DNA of 7,280 bases from Polaribacter sp. (GTDB lineage Bacteria; Bacteroidota; Bacteroidia; Flavobacteriales; Flavobacteriaceae): positions 1 through 7,280 of the forward strand of contig DPRC01000053.1 in the NCBI GenBank assembly GCA_003537695.1. The letters are read 5' to 3'. The notes beneath the pieces are model-generated. The model was not told the origin of the DNA. It made no database searches and saw only the letters and a program-made list of their open reading frames with translations. Each line of letters starts with the position of its first letter. The stretch's first letter is position 1. This document shows, piece after piece, positions 1 through 6,383 of the stretch. A program made the translations under genes and the position numbers.

Positions 1-1546
1 CCAATACCTTTAAGCCAACTGCTGCTCTTAGATTGTACTTACTTTCTTTTGCTAACGCACTATAATCTGAAGTTTTTGAAACCGCTAAAGCAAATTGCTC
101 TGCTTTCTGAAAAAACTCATTTTCTGTTGCTTCCGAAGGTATGATTTTACTTGCAAAAGTTGCTAATTTTAATACTTTTTGAGTGTTTTTAGTACCATCT
201 ACACGGATCACATGGTAACCAAAAGGGGTCTCTACCACTCCAACAGAACCTTTTCTATTTGTAAAAGCATAATCTCTAAATGCAGGCGTCATTCTCGTAT
301 AATTGAACCAATCTAAATCACCGCCTTTTGCACCTGAGCCTTTGTCTGAAGACAAGCTTTTTGCTAAAGAAGCAAATTTACGCTTACTTCTCCTTACAAC
401 GCTTAAGATACTATCCGCTAACTTTTCTGCCTGAACCTTTGTTCTTGTTACCTCAGCAGCAACTCTTTGAGAACCCACAAAAGGAATTAAAATATGACTC
501 GCTCTTACAGAATCTGGCATTTTTGTAACTGCAGTGATTTTAGAAATTTTAAAGAAGCCTTGATCTTTATATGGACCAAATACATCTCCTTCATTTCCTG
601 AGAAAATTTCATTTGCTACCTTTTGGTTTACAGAAGCATTGAATTTAAATGCGAGATCTAGATTAAGATCAGCACCATTGTCTGTTAAAAAAGTTTTGTA
701 ATCTGTTGTATTCTTAAAACCAACGATTGTTTCATTATTTCGATCTAAAGAATCATCAATCAACATGCGTACATTTTGCTTAATTGCTTCTTCATCGGCT
801 GGAGACGCTTTAATATCAAACTTCACATAAGAAATATCTCTGGTTGCAGCTGTCTTAAACTCCTCTGCATTTGATTTGATATATGCAGTAACTTCAGCTC
901 TTTTAATTGAAACAAGAGTATCCGCAATACTTGCATAAGGTACATACACAAAATCACCACTTAATTTTGTATTCTCTATAAGGTACTCCATTTCCCCCTC
1001 TTGTAAAGAGGCTCCTAAACCTGCAGTAACTAAAGTATTGTATGTATTTGTTTCTGTATTCTCCTTAATTTGACCTAAATAATTAGACCAAGCAGACCAC
1101 AAAGATTCATTATTTTCTTTTGTATCCGCTAAAAATTGCTTGAATTTTAACTCATCAAACAACCCAGATTCACTTTGAAACTGTGGATTATCTTTCACAG
1201 AGGGTGCCTTTAAAACTTCTGTCCAGACATCTTGTTCACCAACAGTAATTCCTGCGTCCTCTAATTGATTCTTATATATTTTTTTCCTTAAAATATTATC
1301 CCAGACAGCTTTTGCTGCTTGCATTTCAGAAACTTCAGAACGGCTATTTTGTTTGTACTGATCTAAGGCCTCTGCGAATTCTTTTGTTGAAATTGCTTCT
1401 CCATTTACTTGTCCTACTTCATTCACTTTACTTGAACTGAAAAGGTCTCCTAGTGTAGAAGGATCTAATACAAAAGCAAAGAGTGCTAAACCAATTATGA
1501 TAATCAAGAACATTGAGCGTTCTCTAATTTTTGATAAAATTGCCAT
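1..1546 (-). CDS. ppiD: PpiD-like membrane-anchored peptidyl-prolyl cis-trans isomerase (3' end beyond window)
   Basis: This is a folding factor for exported proteins, expected to be held in the inner membrane with its bulk in the periplasm. The first 515 codons are visible and the frame runs open off the left edge. Residues 1-10 are basic and residues 12-28 form a single hydrophobic anchor. A SurA_N/PpiD-like chaperone region follows (VGQVNGEAIS near 43-52, later NPQFQSESGLFDE). One parvulin domain spans about 343-450: RASHILI at 348-354, GGDLDWF at 408-414 and GYHVIRV at 443-449, including the two family histidines (351 and 445). From family knowledge, flavobacterial homologues are around 700 residues, so roughly a quarter is missing here. 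The ATG at 1546-1544 is chosen because it precedes the basic start of the anchor; no Shine-Dalgarno site is visible. It follows the CNNM gene after a 120-base gap with a promoter-like sequence. The PpiD assignment rests on architecture; SurA is less likely because of the membrane anchor and the single parvulin domain seen so far. Confidence 0.9.
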   Translation of the reverse strand, partial: MAILSKIRERSMFLIIIIGLALFAFVLDPSTLGDLFSSSKVNEVGQVNGEAISTKEFAEALDQYKQNSRSEVSEMQAAKAVWDNILRKKIYKNQLEDAGITVGEQDVWTEVLKAPSVKDNPQFQSESGLFDELKFKQFLADTKENNESLWSAWSNYLGQIKENTETNTYNTLVTAGLGASLQEGEMEYLIENTKLSGDFVYVPYASIADTLVSIKRAEVTAYIKSNAEEFKTAATRDISYVKFDIKASPADEEAIKQNVRMLIDDSLDRNNETIVGFKNTTDYKTFLTDNGADLNLDLAFKFNASVNQKVANEIFSGNEGDVFGPYKDQGFFKISKITAVTKMPDSVRASHILIPFVGSQRVAAEVTRTKVQAEKLADSILSVVRRSKRKFASLAKSLSSDKGSGAKGGDLDWFNYTRMTPAFRDYAFTNRKGSVGVVETPFGYHVIRVDGTKNTQKVLKLATFASKIIPSEATENEFFQKAEQFALAVSKTSDYSALAKESKYNLRAAVGLKVL

Positions 1547-1569
1547 ACGTTTTAATTTATTTTGGTGGG

Positions 1570-1601
1570 CGAATATACGATTTGGTATTTAATTTTGCAA
1601 C
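1570..1601 (-). promoter_or_regulatory. Candidate promoter of the ppiD-like gene
   Basis: On the minus strand TATATTCG (1577-1570) matches the Bacteroidota -7 consensus TAnnTTTG at all but one position. A TTGC/GTTG element at 1601-1597 sits upstream with a 19-base spacer, the normal distance for the -33 box. Transcription would begin near 1563-1566, giving a leader of about 20 bases before the ATG at 1546. It lies in the only sizeable gap between the minus-strand genes, which supports separate transcription of ppiD. It is inferred from motif and spacing only. Confidence 0.55.
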
Positions 1602-1632
1602 CACTTTTAATCTAAATACATGGAAGCGCACT

Positions 1633-1662
1633 CTTGTTTTTCATTCAACAGTGTAAAACAAG
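1633..1662. repeat. Short inverted repeat between the CNNM gene and ppiD
   Basis: Perfect 8-base arms (CTTGTTTT at 1633-1640 and AAAACAAG at 1655-1662) flank a 14-base spacer, starting 5 bases after the CNNM stop codon. It could fold at the 3' end of the operon transcript. The stem is AT-rich, the loop is large and no U-run follows it on the minus strand, so it does not resemble a normal intrinsic terminator. It may be chance or a weak 3'-end structure. Confidence 0.25.
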
Positions 1663-1666
1663 TTTG

Positions 1667-2932
1667 CTAATCTTCTAAATCCAACATTTTAACGGTTACC
1701 GCCTCTATTTTCGCACCACTTGTTTTGAGGATTCGAATTTCAAATCCTTCAATATCCAACACCTCATTTTCTTCAGGAATGTTTTCTGTGTGCTCTAATA
1801 TAAACCCCCCTAAAGTCTCATATGCTTCTGATTTAGGAATTTCTAATGCGTAGGTTTCATTGAGGTAATCTACTTCCAATCTTGACGAAAACTTAAAAGT
1901 ATGCGCGTCTATTTTTTCCTCTAAGAACTCTTGAGAATCATGCTCATCTTCAATTTCACCAAACAATTCTTCTACAATATCCTCTACTGTTATCATTCCA
2001 GAGGTACCGCCATATTCATCTACAACTACAGCCACGCTTTTGCGTTTCTTCATTAAAATATTTAAGATATTATTAATCATCATGGACTCTGGTACAACTT
2101 CTACGGGAAGTAATATTGATTTGATCGTTTTTGGTTTTTTAAAAAGCTCGAAAGCATTTATATACCCAATTACATCGTCCATAGAAGACTTGTATACCAA
2201 TACTTTAGACAAACCTGTCTCAATAAAAATATTTTCTAAATTGGTTACCTTCTCATGAATTTCTACGGCTGTAATTTCGGTTCTGGGCACCATTACCTCT
2301 CGCCCTTTTACATTATGAAATCCTAATGCATTTTGAAATATTTGAATTTCAGAATCTATTTCATCCGTATCATTCCCTGTTTCTAACTGCTCTATAATAT
2401 AATTCCCCAGCTCTTCTTTACTAAATTCTACTTGCTGCTCATCTGCATTTGTTTTGAAAAAAACACGCAAGAAAAAATCTGAAATTATTGTAATAAACTC
2501 AGAAAAAAAATGAAATAGCACGTAAAACACATACGCAGGTACCGCAAATATTTTCAAAACTTCATTTGCATAAATTCTAAAAATAGCTTTTGGTAAAAAC
2601 TCTGCAGTTACCAAAATTATAAGTGTAGAGATGATTGTTTGAGTTAATAATATCGAAAAATCATTAAAGTCTCCCAAAGGCAAGACGTTAATTAAAAACC
2701 GTCCCATGTAATAACTGTACACAACCAAAGCGATGTTATTACCAACTAACATTGTGGTAATAAACTTAGAAGATTTTTGTGTAATTTTATTTAGAATTTT
2801 CGGAATAAAACCTTCCCGCTTCTTTTCTAATTCTATGTGCAGCTTATTTGCGGAAACAAATGCAATTTCCATCCCCGAAAAAAATGCGGAAAGTATGATT
2901 GATACGAGTATGATAATAAGTTCAATTCCCAT
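1667..2932 (-). CDS. CNNM/CorC (TlyC 'hemolysin') family transmembrane protein with CBS pair
   Basis: This integral inner-membrane protein belongs to the DUF21/CNNM family, implicated in Mg2+ or Co2+ transport or its control; the old name 'hemolysin' is not functionally reliable. It has 421 residues, full length for the family. The N-terminal DUF21 region (about 1-190) has hydrophobic segments near 3-25, 58-80, 92-112 and 127-150, with family motifs SGMEIAFVSAN (19-29), LVGNNIA (62-68) and EFLPKAI (111-117). A tandem CBS module spans about 205-330, with VMVPRTEI (213-220) and the hallmark DEYGGTSGMITVEDIVEEL (305-323). A CorC_HlyC C-terminal domain covers about 340-415. It starts 15 bases after the small membrane gene and is the last gene of the coaX-led set. 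The gliding protein GldE belongs to the same family, but its usual neighbours (ssb, gldD) are absent, so I do not use that name. Family is certain; substrate is unknown. Confidence 0.93.
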   Translation of the reverse strand: MGIELIIILVSIILSAFFSGMEIAFVSANKLHIELEKKREGFIPKILNKITQKSSKFITTMLVGNNIALVVYSYYMGRFLINVLPLGDFNDFSILLTQTIISTLIILVTAEFLPKAIFRIYANEVLKIFAVPAYVFYVLFHFFSEFITIISDFFLRVFFKTNADEQQVEFSKEELGNYIIEQLETGNDTDEIDSEIQIFQNALGFHNVKGREVMVPRTEITAVEIHEKVTNLENIFIETGLSKVLVYKSSMDDVIGYINAFELFKKPKTIKSILLPVEVVPESMMINNILNILMKKRKSVAVVVDEYGGTSGMITVEDIVEELFGEIEDEHDSQEFLEEKIDAHTFKFSSRLEVDYLNETYALEIPKSEAYETLGGFILEHTENIPEENEVLDIEGFEIRILKTSGAKIEAVTVKMLDLED

Positions 2933-2947
2933 TCAGAAATTTATAAG

Positions 2948-3148
2948 CTACTGGTTCTGGTTATTTCTTTTTTCTACTTTTTTTCTAAAGTGTCTTTTAA
3001 AGAAAAACACGAAGATGATTAAAACCGCAAAACCTAAAAACAAATAAGACCTGCTTCTATCTGCGTTCCATCGAACAATCCCTTCTACTACACAAATAAA
3101 TGCCACCATTAAATACCCATATTGAAAAAATTTCCAAAGTTTGTTCAT
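2948..3148 (-). CDS. Small two-helix membrane protein of unknown function
   Basis: This is a 66-residue protein that I recognise only as the kind of conserved hypothetical found at this position in flavobacteria. Two hydrophobic segments, about residues 9-27 (starting QYGYLMVAF) and 34-50 (ending IIFVFFF), are separated by a short polar turn with WNADRSRS. The N-terminus has few charges and the tail after residue 50 is strongly basic (KRHFRKKVEKR). By the positive-inside rule the tail should be cytoplasmic, making an inner-membrane hairpin with both ends inside. No catalytic motif is visible. It lies 19 bases after lptC and 15 bases before the CNNM gene on the same strand, with an ATG start, so it is co-transcribed with both. 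The leader is built from a 14-bp tandem repeat. That it is a real gene is supported by the tight fit between neighbours and the clean membrane-hairpin pattern. Confidence 0.75.
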   Translation of the reverse strand: MNKLWKFFQYGYLMVAFICVVEGIVRWNADRSRSYLFLGFAVLIIFVFFFKRHFRKKVEKRNNQNQ

Positions 3149-3150
3149 AT

Positions 3151-3192
3151 TTTCTATTCTTTTATTTCTATTCTTTTGTTTCTATTCTTCCT
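3151..3192 (-). repeat. 14-bp direct tandem repeat, three copies, across the lptC 3' end
   Basis: On the plus strand TTTCTATTCTTTTA (3151-3164) is followed by TTTCTATTCTTTTG (3165-3178) and the diverged TTTCTATTCTTCCT (3179-3192). Read on the coding strand, the unit is roughly AAAAGAATAGAAA. The last residues of LptC (GRIETKE) come from copies 3 and 2. The lptC stop TAG (3170-3168) lies in the middle copy, and copy 1 forms the A-rich leader just before the ATG of the small membrane gene. The unit is not a multiple of three, and it has the layout of a slippage-generated duplication. Confidence 0.9.
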
Positions 3193-3731
3193 GTTGTTTT
3201 TTTCGCTAAGTGCTTACTTAGGTCTTCTTTGCATTCAAAACCAACTCCTCTAACCGTATCCTGTTCTTGATATAAAGTAAATGCTTTTTCAGATACAAAG
3301 TATTTTGTTTTTTGGTCCCAAAATAACTGGGTTGTTTCTAACCTCGATTTATCGGTATGATTTACAACTACCACATTCCCCTGAATCTCTGAAACTTCTG
3401 TTTTAGAATATGACAGGGCATAGTCGCCAGTAATGGTGACAGAGTCTTTTCCTTTATTTTCAAAATTTATAATTTTAATTCCTTCAGGAAACTCGTTATA
3501 TGGATGCTTTTTTCGATTGCTAAAATCTAGAAGTACTGGCGTTATTAGCTTGGATGTAATTCTACCTGAATCTTTATACACATGGAATGTTTCCTTGGCA
3601 ATGCCAATTGGTAAATTTTTTTCTTCTAAAAAGTTCCGAACCTCTTCCGAATTATTTGAACAAGCAAAAAGCATTGCTGCAACCGAAGTTACAACAATGC
3701 TTTTTGTTATTATTTTTTTGTAGTTTTTCAA
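3168..3731 (-). CDS. lptC: LPS export ABC transporter periplasmic lipoprotein LptC
   Basis: LptC is the periplasmic part of the Lpt machine; it takes LPS from the inner-membrane LptBFG exporter and passes it to LptA or an equivalent bridge. The protein has 187 residues, normal for the family. It opens with a lysine-rich lipoprotein signal peptide and the lipobox LFAC, with Cys24 as the predicted lipidated residue. The mature part has the LptC/OstA-like beta pattern: ETFHVYKDSGRITSKL, FPEGIKI, GDYALSY, IQGNVVVVN, LETTQLFWDQK and VRGVGFECKEDL. The start is TTG (3731-3729). An in-frame stop lies just upstream and the next in-frame ATG is codon 20, inside the hydrophobic core, so an ATG start would destroy the signal peptide. 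The stop of the TPR gene is 4 bases upstream, which suggests translational coupling. Codons 9-23 also form a strong RNA hairpin. lptA, lptB and lptFG are not in this window. Confidence 0.9.
   Translation of the reverse strand: MKNYKKIITKSIVVTSVAAMLFACSNNSEEVRNFLEEKNLPIGIAKETFHVYKDSGRITSKLITPVLLDFSNRKKHPYNEFPEGIKIINFENKGKDSVTITGDYALSYSKTEVSEIQGNVVVVNHTDKSRLETTQLFWDQKTKYFVSEKAFTLYQEQDTVRGVGFECKEDLSKHLAKKTTGRIETKE
3665..3706 (-). promoter_or_regulatory. Terminator-like hairpin with UUCG tetraloop inside the lptC signal-peptide codons
   Basis: On the mRNA strand the arms GCAUUGUUGUAAC and GUUGCAGCAAUGC enclose UUCG with a C-G closing pair, the very stable cUUCGg tetraloop. All 13 arm positions pair, 11 Watson-Crick and 2 G-U. 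The stem extends by A5 against U5 and one more C-G pair, giving 19 continuous base pairs over 42 bases. A stem with an A-tract before it and a U-tract after it is the shape of an intrinsic, possibly bidirectional, terminator. Here it falls on codons 9-23 of lptC, its base 25 nucleotides downstream of the first base of the TTG start. Possible roles are attenuation or translation-dependent polarity within the operon, RNA protection, or pausing. The structure is read directly from sequence; the function is inference. Confidence 0.7.
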
Positions 3732-3738
3732 AAAACTA
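3729..3738 (-). promoter_or_regulatory. Stop/TTG-start junction coupling the TPR gene to lptC
   Basis: The TAG stop of the TPR gene (3738-3736) is followed by TTTT and then the TTG start codon of lptC (3731-3729). No Shine-Dalgarno site is visible, and any ribosome-binding sequence would lie within the last codons of the TPR gene. A weak start this close to a stop codon usually depends on ribosomes arriving from the upstream gene, so LptC output may be tied to TPR translation. All other complete genes in the window start with ATG. Confidence 0.6.
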
Positions 3739-5067
3739 TTTATTTGGTATTCTTACGGTTTCTCCAATCCAACATTTTATTGTGAATTTTCCACCAGGAA
3801 TTGCCGTTGCATTAAAGATTGTTTTTTTACTAGGTGTGTTTGCAGCGTATCTCCTGATGTATTTTCTTGCTTTCGAGGAAATACTAGGATCTACAGCAGC
3901 AGCTCTTTTAGCCATGTTTAATGCAGCTACATACACCATTCTTTTTTCGAATAAATTCGTTCCACAGTCATTCACACTTTCTTGGTACAAGGTTGCAATA
4001 AAAAGATATGCTCTCCCGTAGCTTGGATTAAATTTCAATGCCTCTCTTGCCAATCTTCTTGCTTTGCTCTTTTGGCCTCTATCTTTCGCAGATTGCGCAA
4101 ACTTTAATTTATACTTCGCTTTTTTTAATGGATCTGTCTCTAATTCAAAAGATTTTAAACGCATTGCAGTGGCTCCTGAAACGTCTCCATTGCTCTCTAA
4201 TACACTCGCTAAAAAAGAATATGCTTCTGGTGAAGGGGCAGCTTCTGCATATGAACGCACTAGCTTCTCAAATAAAGGCTCTTTTTGACATCCTTTATTA
4301 AACATTCTAGAAACCGATCTTTTTAACCAGACTGCATTTACTTTATTCGCTTCGAAATCTCTTTCATACAGGGGAACTAAACGTTCACAAGTAGCAATTT
4401 CTGAAATTATTGCATCCAAACCACCTTCCACAGTTCCCAAGGCTTTCGAGTTTATTGTGTAGGCTCTTTTTAATTGCTTACCTCTTTTGTCTAATACTTT
4501 GGTAGTGTCATTGTACTTAATTAATTTTTTTGCGTATCCTGCAAGTTTGATATTTACATTTTCTATAACATCATCATAGGTGTCAAAAACTTTCTGTGGG
4601 TTCGTGTCTTTGTTTCTATCCGTTACTCCTTGAAAATAAATATACAAATTCTTAACTCCCATCTTCGTAGGATCGATACCATATCCTTTTTCCAAAATTG
4701 AAAAGATAAGCTCATCTGATGCTAATTTATTTTCAAATAGGTAGGTTGCATAATCACTGTGTACTTTTGCAGGATTTTTACTAGGGTAGTATTGCAATCT
4801 CTGCTCATATACTCTTTTTGCTAAAACAGGGTCCTTCCTAACGTCTTCTGCAAGGGTAGCCCCTATTTTATAAATGTTTACAGATAGATCCTTACAATTG
4901 TCTAGTAAGAAAATCCAATTTGTATACGCTTCTTCATATTTTTTGGACTGATAGTCCCCTTTGAATAGATTGTACTTGATAGTACAATCTTGATTTGCAT
5001 CTTGTGCGTTTGTTTCTAATGTTGTTATCAGTAACAATCCAGCTAGTAAAAACGTAATTTTATTCAT
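3736..5067 (-). CDS. Secreted tetratricopeptide-repeat protein of unknown function
   Basis: This is a 443-residue exported protein, predicted periplasmic or outer-membrane associated. Residues 1-21 form a signal peptide (MNKITFLLAGLLLITTLETNA) with probable cleavage near NAQ. Helical TPR-like repeats appear at about 30-65 (FKGDYQSKKYEEAYTNW) and more clearly at 280-395: PEAYSFLASVLESNGD, then a repeat through AKYKLKFAQSAKDRGQ, then ARRLAREALKFNPSYGRAYLFIATLY. The middle (about 100-260) looks helical without a recognisable motif. The C-terminus leaves the TPR fold with GGKFTIKCWIGETVRIP. There are six cysteines in the mature protein (28, 58, 227, 260, 368, 432), an even number compatible with disulfides. 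It lies 17 bases after the outer-membrane barrel gene and 4 bases before lptC, so it probably works with an envelope partner, the barrel being the natural candidate. No function is known to me; TPRs indicate protein binding. Confidence 0.85.
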   Translation of the reverse strand: MNKITFLLAGLLLITTLETNAQDANQDCTIKYNLFKGDYQSKKYEEAYTNWIFLLDNCKDLSVNIYKIGATLAEDVRKDPVLAKRVYEQRLQYYPSKNPAKVHSDYATYLFENKLASDELIFSILEKGYGIDPTKMGVKNLYIYFQGVTDRNKDTNPQKVFDTYDDVIENVNIKLAGYAKKLIKYNDTTKVLDKRGKQLKRAYTINSKALGTVEGGLDAIISEIATCERLVPLYERDFEANKVNAVWLKRSVSRMFNKGCQKEPLFEKLVRSYAEAAPSPEAYSFLASVLESNGDVSGATAMRLKSFELETDPLKKAKYKLKFAQSAKDRGQKSKARRLAREALKFNPSYGRAYLFIATLYQESVNDCGTNLFEKRMVYVAALNMAKRAAAVDPSISSKARKYIRRYAANTPSKKTIFNATAIPGGKFTIKCWIGETVRIPNK

Positions 5068-5084
5068 CTTAAAAATTTTATAAA

Positions 5085-6383
5085 TTAATCTATTTTTCTT
5101 TTTCTAAACCAACTTTGTGCCCCAGATGCGGTTAAGGACAAACTAATTCTTACATTAAAATAATTTTCTTCAATTAAATTATTAGCAGTAGTACCTCTTT
5201 TACCAAATTCAAACCCTAAGTTTACACTTGAAGCTTGTTTCAATGGTAACCCCAGACCAAAAGACATGCCAAAGTCTTCAATTGATGTAAAATTTGAATC
5301 CGTACTTGCTCCATTAATTGCCAATCCTAATTTCTCGTATCTCAAACCAGCGCGGTAGGTAACTCTTTTAAAGTAACTTGATAATGAGTTTATCTTCGGC
5401 AAGTAAAAACCTCCTAAAGAAAATCTATTGGATTGCTCATACCGATATGCCGAAGCTGAATTGTTGATAAAACCTTCTGCTTGCAGTGCATCCTGATTTT
5501 GAAACTCTGCACCTACGTGCCATTTATCATAAACACCCATGCCAATTCCCAAAACGGTTTTTATCGGCAGTTTATATGCACCTGAAATTTTACTTGTTGC
5601 GATCGTATCTCTTGGAATGTCTGTTCCCGCTCCAGAGATTGTTAGAGAATATAAATATTCATCTCCCGTGGTTTTTAAATCACTACCTAACTTTAAGGTT
5701 GCACCCGCGTTTACATATCTTTTCTTTTTTAATATTTTATTGTATTGTGCTCCAAAAGTTATAGCACTTCCTCGAATAACACTTTCCTCCTTGTGCCGCG
5801 TTGCTAAAGCAACAGCTGCCCTTTGGTTAATAATACTATTTTCTATGGCTCCAAAACTATAATCTACTTCTACACCCAAAGCCAGTGCCTTTGAAACTTT
5901 AATTCCAAAACTACCAAAAAGTCTGTTTACACCGCCATCTCCGCTGTAAACGGTTACCGATGATAATTCATTTTCTGCATCGTAAGTGTAATTTGATAAA
6001 GAATACCCCACAGAAGATAAGGGCTGCACTCCAAAAGAAAACCCAGCTTTCTTACCAATAGGAAACCCTAATGCAATATAATTTAAACTTGTCGCTGTTG
6101 AACTCTGCTCAGTATCGGCAGTTTTCAGGGTAAGGTCATTATTTAAGATTCCTATGGCATACGTTGTTTGTCTTAGAAACGCATTGGCCGCAGGGTTTGT
6201 AAAATTCAAATATTTGTAGTGATTAAAGGCCACCCCAATACCCCCCATTGTTGCATTTTCAACTGTTTTTGGAGTATATTGATCTCCAATTCCAAAAAAG
6301 GAATACGGCGAAGAACTTGTCCTTTGGGCAAGTAATGTTGTTGCGCTTATCAATAAGAAAACTATTAAAATCTTTCTAATCAT
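5085..6383 (-). CDS. Outer-membrane beta-barrel protein, FadL/PorV-like, unknown function
   Basis: This 432-residue protein has a signal peptide (MIRKILIVFLLISATTLLAQ) with cleavage around residues 19-20. Next comes a Bacteroidota barrel start, SSPYSFFGIGD, and then NATMGGIGVAF and NFTNPAANAF, which resemble the N-terminal hatch region of FadL/OmpP1- and PorV-type proteins. The rest alternates hydrophobic and polar residues with many aromatic and glycine residues, in strand-like stretches such as AGFSFGVQPLSSVGYSL, ALALGVEVDYSFG and KWHVGAEFQ. The last strand-like segment is YFNVRISLSLTAS, followed by a basic tail, AQSWFRKRKID, instead of a terminal aromatic residue. The start ATG overlaps the coaX stop by 4 bases (ATGA), so the two are translationally coupled. 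Barrel and export are well supported by pattern. Whether it is a transporter, a lipid channel or an assembly factor cannot be told; the adjacent TPR gene is a plausible partner. Confidence 0.82.
   Translation of the reverse strand: MIRKILIVFLLISATTLLAQRTSSSPYSFFGIGDQYTPKTVENATMGGIGVAFNHYKYLNFTNPAANAFLRQTTYAIGILNNDLTLKTADTEQSSTATSLNYIALGFPIGKKAGFSFGVQPLSSVGYSLSNYTYDAENELSSVTVYSGDGGVNRLFGSFGIKVSKALALGVEVDYSFGAIENSIINQRAAVALATRHKEESVIRGSAITFGAQYNKILKKKRYVNAGATLKLGSDLKTTGDEYLYSLTISGAGTDIPRDTIATSKISGAYKLPIKTVLGIGMGVYDKWHVGAEFQNQDALQAEGFINNSASAYRYEQSNRFSLGGFYLPKINSLSSYFKRVTYRAGLRYEKLGLAINGASTDSNFTSIEDFGMSFGLGLPLKQASSVNLGFEFGKRGTTANNLIEENYFNVRISLSLTASGAQSWFRKRKID

Noticed and set aside
328..528. Plus-strand open frame of 66 codons
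   Set aside because: It is antisense to the parvulin domain of the ppiD-like gene, whose conserved motifs lie exactly here; the plus-strand product has no recognisable features.
1633..1662. Inverted repeat as an intrinsic terminator after the CNNM gene
   Set aside because: The 8-base AT-rich stem, 14-base loop and missing U-run on the transcribed strand make it a poor terminator; kept only as a low-confidence repeat.
1667..2932. Calling the CNNM/CorC protein GldE (gliding motility)
   Set aside because: GldE is in this family, but the gldD/ssb context is absent and the neighbours are lptC and ppiD, so a gliding role is unsupported.
3423..3440. Inverted repeat GTCGCCA-GTAA-TGGTGAC within lptC
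   Set aside because: Arms of 7 bases contain a mismatch (A-C on the mRNA strand), leaving only short 3-bp runs, and it has no flanking signal; expected by chance.
3665..3706. Hairpin as the end of a mobile or repeated extragenic palindrome element
   Set aside because: It is in frame within conserved signal-peptide codons, occurs once in the window, and shows no direct-repeat target duplication.
3433..4301. Several plus-strand open frames opposite lptC and the TPR gene (for example 3587-4021)
   Set aside because: They are shadows of well-supported minus-strand genes. Their hydrophobic composition comes from reading AT-rich coding DNA backwards, and none has a credible promoter or motif.
5068..5084. 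AT-rich spacer between the barrel and TPR genes as an internal promoter
   Set aside because: No TAnnTTTG-like -7 box is present on the minus strand; it is just a short intergenic leader.
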